Shown: positions 1-3,904 of the stretch, one piece after another
How the letters are laid out: the number at the start of each line of letters is the position of its first letter
Position numbering within the stretch: the stretch's first letter is position 1
Assembly (NCBI GenBank): GCA_910588865.1
Contig: CAJUSJ010000092.1
Coordinates: 1 to 15,377 of the forward strand
From: an uncultured Lachnospiraceae bacterium
GTDB taxonomy: Bacteria; Bacillota; Clostridia; Lachnospirales; Lachnospiraceae
Direction of reading: 5' to 3'
DNA: 15,377 nucleotides
Position numbers and translations under genes: made by a program
The notes under the pieces: model-generated
Told to the model about the DNA's origin: nothing
What the model saw: the letters and a program-made list of their open reading frames with translations, nothing else
Database searches by the model: none

Positions 1-1305
1 TATTTTGCGATGTTTGCGCAACTGGGGATACCTGTTTATGGGATTCGAGCATGCGCCAGAGTTCGAGATGACCGAAGAGAACTTAGCCGAACTGTACAAG
101 AATTGTTTTTGATTAACTTGATTATGAGTATTCTGGTATGTATGGTGTTATATATGGCTGTTATATATATACCGAGACTTAATAATGAAAAATCTTTGTT
201 TATTGTTATCAGCTTGTTAATATTGTTTAATGCGATAGGCATGGAATGGCTATATAAAGCTCTTGAACAGTATACTTATATCACAATACGTTCTATGCTA
301 TTTAAACTGGTTGCGGTGATTGCCATGTTTTTTTTGGTGCGTGAACCAAAAGATTATGTGCGTTATGGGGCTATTACTATATTTGCGTCTTCAGCCTCGA
401 ATATTCTTAATTTTTGTAATGTTCGTAATTATATAGATATATCTCCTTCAGGACCATATAGATTAAGAAGGCATGTAAAAGCGATATCTGTTTTTTTCGC
501 AATGTCCTGTGCGTCTACCATCTATACTAATCTGGATGCGGTCATGCTCGGATTCATGAAATCAGATATAGATGTAGGATATTACAATGCGGCAGTTAAA
601 ATAAAGGGGATCCTTTTGGGTCTGGTAACATCTCTTGGGACTGTCTTGTTACCAAGAGTTTCTTATTATATTGAGAATGGGCTTAAGGATAAATTTCATG
701 ATATTGCGGCAAAGGCCATAAATTTTGTTTTTCTTATTGCTGTTCCACTATGTGTTTATTTTGTGTTATTTGCTAAAGAAAGTATTTATTTTTTATCAGG
801 GAAAGCTTATGAAGGCTCCATTGTCCCTATGCAGATCATTATGCCGACACTAATATTTATCGGTTTGACTAATATTATGGGAATTCAAATGCTTGTACCC
901 ATGGGAAAAGAAAAATATGTTCTTTACTCAGAAATAGCAGGAGCAGTGGTTGATCTCTTTCTAAATGTTTTGATGATTCCTTTATTTGCTGCCGCAGGAG
1001 CGGCTATGGGGACTCTTGTGGCAGAAATTGTGGTGTGGATCGTTCAGTTTTATTTTCTAAAAAATGATATTAAAAATATATTTATTAGGCGCTCGTATGT
1101 TTATGTTGTCGTCGCTGCGGCAATAAGTGTGTTGATTTCATTTTGGGTAAAATGGATGGGTTGGTCCTCATTCATAACAATGGCGATTTCGGCGTGTCTG
1201 TATTTTGGAGGATATATCTTATTGTTATCTTTGGTGAAAGATCCTTTGATATTTGAGATTAAAAAGAAGGTGTGTACAATCTATCATCGGATCGTGATAA
1301 GATGA
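1..1305 (+). CDS. Wzx-type polysaccharide flippase, 5'-truncated by the window edge
   Basis: This is an integral membrane protein of the polysaccharide biosynthesis/MATE-like (MOP) superfamily, which flips undecaprenyl-linked sugar units across the cytoplasmic membrane for capsule, wall polysaccharide or teichoic acid export. The frame is open from base 1 (codons Tyr-Phe-Ala precede the ATG at 10), and the first visible residues, FAQLGIPVYGIRACARVRDD, match a segment that normally lies some tens of residues into Wzx proteins after the first membrane helix. The true start is therefore upstream and the ATG at 10 is internal. About 434 residues are visible, with roughly ten to eleven hydrophobic stretches and basic loops such as RRSY and KNDIKN, ending in a Lys/Arg-rich tail. 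Base composition is strongly AT-rich compared with genes after 2700, as is common for exchangeable surface-polysaccharide clusters. The substrate cannot be read from the sequence. Confidence 0.88.
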   Translation, partial: YFAMFAQLGIPVYGIRACARVRDDRRELSRTVQELFLINLIMSILVCMVLYMAVIYIPRLNNEKSLFIVISLLILFNAIGMEWLYKALEQYTYITIRSMLFKLVAVIAMFFLVREPKDYVRYGAITIFASSASNILNFCNVRNYIDISPSGPYRLRRHVKAISVFFAMSCASTIYTNLDAVMLGFMKSDIDVGYYNAAVKIKGILLGLVTSLGTVLLPRVSYYIENGLKDKFHDIAAKAINFVFLIAVPLCVYFVLFAKESIYFLSGKAYEGSIVPMQIIMPTLIFIGLTNIMGIQMLVPMGKEKYVLYSEIAGAVVDLFLNVLMIPLFAAAGAAMGTLVAEIVVWIVQFYFLKNDIKNIFIRRSYVYVVVAAAISVLISFWVKWMGWSSFITMAISACLYFGGYILLLSLVKDPLIFEIKKKVCTIYHRIVIR

Positions 1306-1483
1306 TAGAAAATTTAAAATAGCATTTTATTCATGGCTTTCCCAAGGCTCTTTATTATCAAAATGCGTTAGAGGCGGCTGAGGGCAAGTGATGTAATGTT
1401 TTCCAGACAGGCAGGCCTTTAGCAACATTGTCTGTCATTTCTAAATCGGTTTTAGAGATAGAACTTACGTTTATCGTTATGAT

Positions 1484-1532
1484 ATGTATCCAAGCTGGTC
1501 AATACAGTTGAACGGCTTGGATACATGTTTTT
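1484..1532 (+). terminator. putative rho-independent terminator of the polysaccharide cluster
   Basis: A perfect 12-bp inverted repeat has arms 1484-1495 (ATGTATCCAAGC) and 1515-1526 (GCTTGGATACAT) around a 19-base loop, followed by G and five Ts. It lies about 180 bases after the flippase stop codon. The stem is AT-rich and the loop is long for an efficient terminator, so it could instead be an operator or the scar of a mobile element. Confidence 0.42.
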
Positions 1533-1571
1533 GAAGACGAAATCATTTTATTGATTCCAGCCTCTTTCCTG

Positions 1572-1598
1572 GAACATAGACTGTCAGTCAATATGTTC
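1572..1598. repeat. interrupted palindrome
   Basis: Left arm GAACATA-GACTG (1572-1583) mirrors right arm CAGTC-AA-TATGTTC (1585-1598) around a single T at 1584, with two unmatched bases in the right arm. The spacing is too tight for a simple RNA hairpin, which suits a protein-binding DNA palindrome or an element scar better. No function can be assigned. Confidence 0.35.
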
Positions 1599-1641
1599 TG
1601 AGTCCCTTGATGTGATAAACAGAAAATCTACATATTTCTTA

Positions 1642-1670
1642 TTGAACTATTATAGCAAATTTGCTATAAT
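1642..1670 (+). promoter_or_regulatory. sigma-A type promoter of the toxin-antitoxin locus
   Basis: The -35 box TTGAAC (1642-1647) and a perfect -10 box TATAAT (1665-1670) are separated by exactly 17 bp. They lie 23 bp upstream of the toxin start at 1693, which has the ribosome binding site AAGGAA (1681-1686). Transcription should begin near 1677 and run through toxin remnant and antitoxin. Confidence 0.75.
1649..1670. promoter_or_regulatory. 22-bp perfect palindrome, probable antitoxin operator
   Basis: Bases 1649-1670 form a perfect palindrome (half-site ATTATAGCAAA) that fills the promoter spacer and includes the whole -10 box. HTH antitoxins of HigA/RelB-like pairs usually repress their own operon through such palindromes, and binding here would block RNA polymerase directly. 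The antitoxin at 2041-2313 is the natural candidate repressor; this is inferred from position and symmetry. Confidence 0.65.
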
Positions 1671-1692
1671 GATTTTAAGAAAGGAACATACT

Positions 1693-2039
1693 ATGTACGA
1701 AATTGAATTTTATGAAGATAAAAATGGAAAGTCTGAAATAGCTGACTATATTAAAGAATTGAACGCCAAAGCTGCTTCAAGTAAACCTTCATGCGCCCGG
1801 CAGCGGATGCGCCACCACCCATGAAAGTCTGGCGGGCACACTTGGCATACCTGAATTCATGCCGCCTTCGGCGGCGGACTTTTAAAGTAAAGAGTGTCGA
1901 ATTAATTTCAATAAAATTGTGGCATATATGGATATGCTTGAGGAGTTGGGAACAAGGGTTGAAGACACAAAAAACGCCAAAACATGAAATAGAACAGGCA
2001 AGAAGGAATTTGAAGGATTATTTGGAAAGGAAGAAGTAA
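1693..2039 (+). pseudogene. broken RelE/HigB-family toxin gene
   Basis: The first 31 codons, starting MYEIEFYEDKNGKSEIADYI, match the N-terminus of phage Gp49/HigB-like mRNA interferase toxins, which are normally about 115-120 residues. After SSK the frame enters a 99-bp foreign segment. Removing one copy of the flanking AAGTAAA repeat joins SSK exactly to ECRINFNKIVAYMDMLEE in the original frame, so the insertion is clearly secondary. A second lesion lies around 1955: the conserved middle of the toxin (by family length roughly 40 codons, including the catalytic strand) is missing, and the C-terminal KTQKTPKHEIEQARRNLKDY continues in another frame up to TAA at 2037-2039. The product cannot be a functional toxin. 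The antitoxin starts one base after the stop, the usual toxin-first arrangement of higBA-like pairs. Confidence 0.85.
1786..1884. mobile_element. 99-bp insertion flanked by 7-bp direct repeats
   Basis: The segment is bounded by AAGTAAA at 1779-1785 and again at 1885-1891, as expected for a target-site duplication; net gain is 106 bp. It is much richer in G and C than its host gene. It contains two ATGCGCC repeats (1791-1797, 1807-1813) and a strong hairpin near its right end (GCCGCC-TTC-GGCGGC, 1861-1875) followed by GGACTTTTAA, which could act as a terminator. There is no obvious terminal inverted repeat and no coding capacity, so it would be a non-autonomous element. Whether it occurs elsewhere in the genome is unknown. 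Confidence 0.65.
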
Positions 2040-2040
2040 T

Positions 2041-2313
2041 ATGACTACATGGAAAGAATTGAAAAATGATTTATCTATCGACAAAGAAAATCAAAATGCT
2101 ATTGAGTTGGAAAAAGACCTGATTCGTACAATGGTGGCAATACGTGAAGAAAAGGGACTCACGCAATCCCAATTAGCCGAAATGTGCAATGTCAAACAAC
2201 CTGTTATTGCCCGAATGGAAGCTTCCGTCCATTCGCCTCAGATTGACAGTCTTTTAAAAATTTTAACTCCTTTGGGATATACGTTACAGATTGTACCTAT
2301 GAGTAAAAAGTAA
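2041..2313 (+). CDS. XRE-family HTH antitoxin (HigA-like), toxin partner lost
   Basis: A 90-residue protein with an acidic, helical N-terminal third (1-30) and a Cro/C1-type helix-turn-helix (about 30-85): MVAIREEKGLTQSQLAEMCN followed by VKQPVIARMEASVHSPQIDS gives the classic GLTQSQLA and QPVIARME helices. In related pairs it neutralises the toxin and represses the operon through the promoter palindrome. The start codon lies one base after the toxin stop, with AAGGAAG ending about nine bases upstream inside the toxin remnant. The frame is intact although the toxin is destroyed, so it is an orphan antitoxin that may persist as a regulator. Confidence 0.85.
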   Translation: MTTWKELKNDLSIDKENQNAIELEKDLIRTMVAIREEKGLTQSQLAEMCNVKQPVIARMEASVHSPQIDSLLKILTPLGYTLQIVPMSKK

Positions 2314-2402
2314 TCGTTATTACATTCAAAAATGATGGAAAGAAGTTATTATCATAGGAACATGAAAATTAGATGTCAAGAAATTTGACTGTTTTTTGAC
2401 TC

Positions 2403-2438
2403 AAAAGACCGGTTTGCCTTGTATAGACCGGTCTTTTT
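2403..2438 (+). terminator. rho-independent terminator after the antitoxin
   Basis: An 11-bp perfect stem (AAAAGACCGGT 2403-2413, ACCGGTCTTTT 2427-2437) with a 13-base loop runs directly into a T-run ending at 2438. A weaker hairpin (GTCAA 2375-2379, TTGAC 2385-2389) followed by six Ts lies just upstream and could be a first terminator. The A-rich left side also allows use from the opposite strand. Confidence 0.8.
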
Positions 2439-2441
2439 CTA

Positions 2442-2608
2442 TGTACACGGGGCGGAGAGGAGTATGGCCGCTAAAGCGGTCCCGCCCCGGCACAGCGAGT
2501 AGGGGGGAAGAGCCTCCCCTACTCGATTGTACACAGGGCGGAAAGGAAATGTGGCCGTTTGCGCGGCCCCGCCCCGGCGAGTAGGGGGAAGGATCTCCCC
2601 TACTTGAT
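2442..2608. repeat. tandem pair of ~85-bp hairpin repeats (copies A and B)
   Basis: Unit A (2442-2527, 86 bp) and unit B (2528-2608, 81 bp) both start TGTACAC and end in a TACT-GAT variant; B lacks five bases in the middle. Each unit carries two hairpins. The first is a GGCCGC/GCGGCC-type stem (A: 2466-2471 with 2476-2481; B: GGCCG 2553-2557 with CGGCC 2564-2568). The second is CGAGTAGGGG/CCCCTACTYG (A: 2496-2505 with 2516-2525; B: 2578-2587 with 2597-2606). Loop bases differ between copies while stems are kept. A related copy lies at 7371-7419. Open frames crossing this DNA are best explained by its GC-rich repeats. Confidence 0.85.
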
Positions 2609-2660
2609 ATGGACAAAGCAAGGCGCGGAAAAAAGTCCGGTAAGGCAGCCTTTCAGGGGG

Positions 2661-2697
2661 CTTCGCGAAGACAAAGCTTTGTCGCTTTGAAAGCGAC
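2661..2697. repeat. three contiguous palindromes upstream of the surface-protein gene
   Basis: Three inverted repeats follow without gaps: CTTCGCGAAG (2661-2670), GACAAAGCTTTGTC (2670-2683, a perfect 14-mer) and GTCGCTT-TGA-AAGCGAC (2681-2697). The second and third share GTC, so they would compete as RNA structures. They lie just upstream of the promoter proposed at 2708-2735. They may be a repeat element, protein-binding sites or a minus-strand terminator; no choice is possible from sequence alone. Confidence 0.5.
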
Positions 2698-2707
2698 CAA
2701 ATCTTTC

Positions 2708-2735
2708 CTGACAAGGATTATACTTGGTCTATAAA
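2708..2735 (+). promoter_or_regulatory. candidate promoter of the BspA-like surface-protein gene
   Basis: CTGACA (2708-2713) and TATAAA (2730-2735) each match the sigma-A consensus at five of six positions and are 16 bp apart. Transcription would start near 2742, giving a leader of about 35 bases before the ATG at 2777. No competing promoter was seen between the repeats and the gene. Confidence 0.5.
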
Positions 2736-2776
2736 GTGAGACAGAGATGATTATAATCAGGAAGGAGAGTGGTCCT

Positions 2777-3904
2777 ATGACAAACAATCTGAGAAACCTT
2801 AAAGCCAGGGTAGCAATTCTTGTAGCGCTGGCCATGACAGCGGCGGATATGGCTCCGGCTGCTGCTGCCATCAAAGAACCACCAAGCGAAGAGGCGGTCA
2901 CGGACCAGAAGCGGGCTGAGGATTATGGGAAGGAACCAGCCACAGGATCGGATGCGGAGATGATGGAGGAACAGAATTTCTTTCAGGATCTGGTGTCGGA
3001 AATCTTCTGGAAAGACAAAAAGACCGTCAGGGAGGGTCAGTATGGGGACGGAGTTTTGTGGAGCCTGAATGAAGACGGGGTGATGATTTTCAGCGGCGAG
3101 GGAGAGCTTCCCGACTACACCGGAGAAAACGCGATTCCCTGGTATCCCTATAAGAATGACATTGAAGAGGTTATTTTTGAAGATGGAATAACCAGCATCG
3201 GCGCTCATCTGTTTGCCGGATATCGATATCTCCGGGCCGTGGAACTGCCGGACAGCGTGAATCATATCGGGGAGAGGGCATTTTGGAACTGTGCCAGTTT
3301 AAGTCAGGTGGAACTGCCGGACACGGTGCTCAATATTGACGGGAAAGCCTTTGGTCAGTGTCCCCTGCTCTCTGATGAGATTCCGGTGTCCAGGGGGCTT
3401 TTGGGTGAGAATGTGAAGTGGAACCTGGACCGCGGGGGAGTGCTGGCGCTGGAAGGTGAGGGTCCTATGCCTGATGGAACCGATTGGACGGATTTTCAGT
3501 GGTATTCCTGTTTTGATATGATCCAGGAGATTGACATAGGAGAAGGGTTGACAACTATTGGCGCTTATGCTTTTGATAGTTGTGAAAAGGTCTCCCATGT
3601 AAGCCTGCCTGAGGGAATCACGGTTATCGGAGAAAGCGCCTTTGCCTTTTGTGACGGTCTTGTCTCTGTAGAGCTGCCCGACACCTTGACAAGGATCGGC
3701 GCGAAAGCTTTCTGTGGCTGTAAAAGCCTCACTGGTGTCACGATTCCGGATGGGGTGAAAAGGATTGACAGCAACGCGTTTTATGGATGCGAGAGCCTGA
3801 CCGACGTGGTGATACCGGACAGTGTGACAACCATTGTGGGAGGAGCTTTTTCCAAATGCCCCCAACCTGTCAGGGACTATCCCTATAGCCAAGGATACCT
3901 ATGA
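2777..3904 (+). CDS. N-terminal piece: signal peptide and two BspA-like LRR modules
   Basis: The start is the ATG at 2777, with GGAAGGAG ending nine bases upstream; the in-frame ATG at 2747 has no such site and would precede the signal peptide. Residues 1-30 (basic NLRNLKAR, then a hydrophobic core ending APAAAA) form a Sec signal peptide. Two modules follow, each opening with a strand motif of the form W-x-L-x3-G-V-x6-G-E-G-x-x-PD and continuing as LRR_5 repeats of the type L-x-x-IG-x-x-AF-x-x-C-x-x-L-x-x-V-x-LPD. After FSKCP the frame leaves the true product: the last residues before the TAG-type end near 3904 (QPVRDYPYSQGYL) are frameshift sequence. If made, this fragment would be secreted without its wall anchor. 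Confidence 0.75.
   Translation: MTNNLRNLKARVAILVALAMTAADMAPAAAAIKEPPSEEAVTDQKRAEDYGKEPATGSDAEMMEEQNFFQDLVSEIFWKDKKTVREGQYGDGVLWSLNEDGVMIFSGEGELPDYTGENAIPWYPYKNDIEEVIFEDGITSIGAHLFAGYRYLRAVELPDSVNHIGERAFWNCASLSQVELPDTVLNIDGKAFGQCPLLSDEIPVSRGLLGENVKWNLDRGGVLALEGEGPMPDGTDWTDFQWYSCFDMIQEIDIGEGLTTIGAYAFDSCEKVSHVSLPEGITVIGESAFAFCDGLVSVELPDTLTRIGAKAFCGCKSLTGVTIPDGVKRIDSNAFYGCESLTDVVIPDSVTTIVGGAFSKCPQPVRDYPYSQGYL

Larger units (their letters stand above)
1306..1692. other. gene-free spacer between flippase and toxin-antitoxin locus
   Basis: This AT-rich stretch of 387 bases has no convincing open reading frame. It holds a 12-bp inverted repeat followed by five Ts (1484-1532), an interrupted palindrome (1572-1598) and the promoter/operator of the toxin-antitoxin locus (1642-1670). 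Between 1306 and 1480 I see only a weak hairpin with 5-bp arms at 1406-1410 and 1432-1436. No RNA gene could be recognised. Confidence 0.6.

Noticed and set aside
1791..2039. 82-codon open frame read as a separate gene
   Set aside because: It starts inside the 99-bp insertion and continues through out-of-frame toxin sequence into the toxin C-terminus; it is a by-product of the lesions.
2396..2714. Several overlapping open frames on both strands
   Set aside because: They run through the tandem hairpin repeats and the terminator, lack ribosome binding sites and overlap each other on opposite strands.
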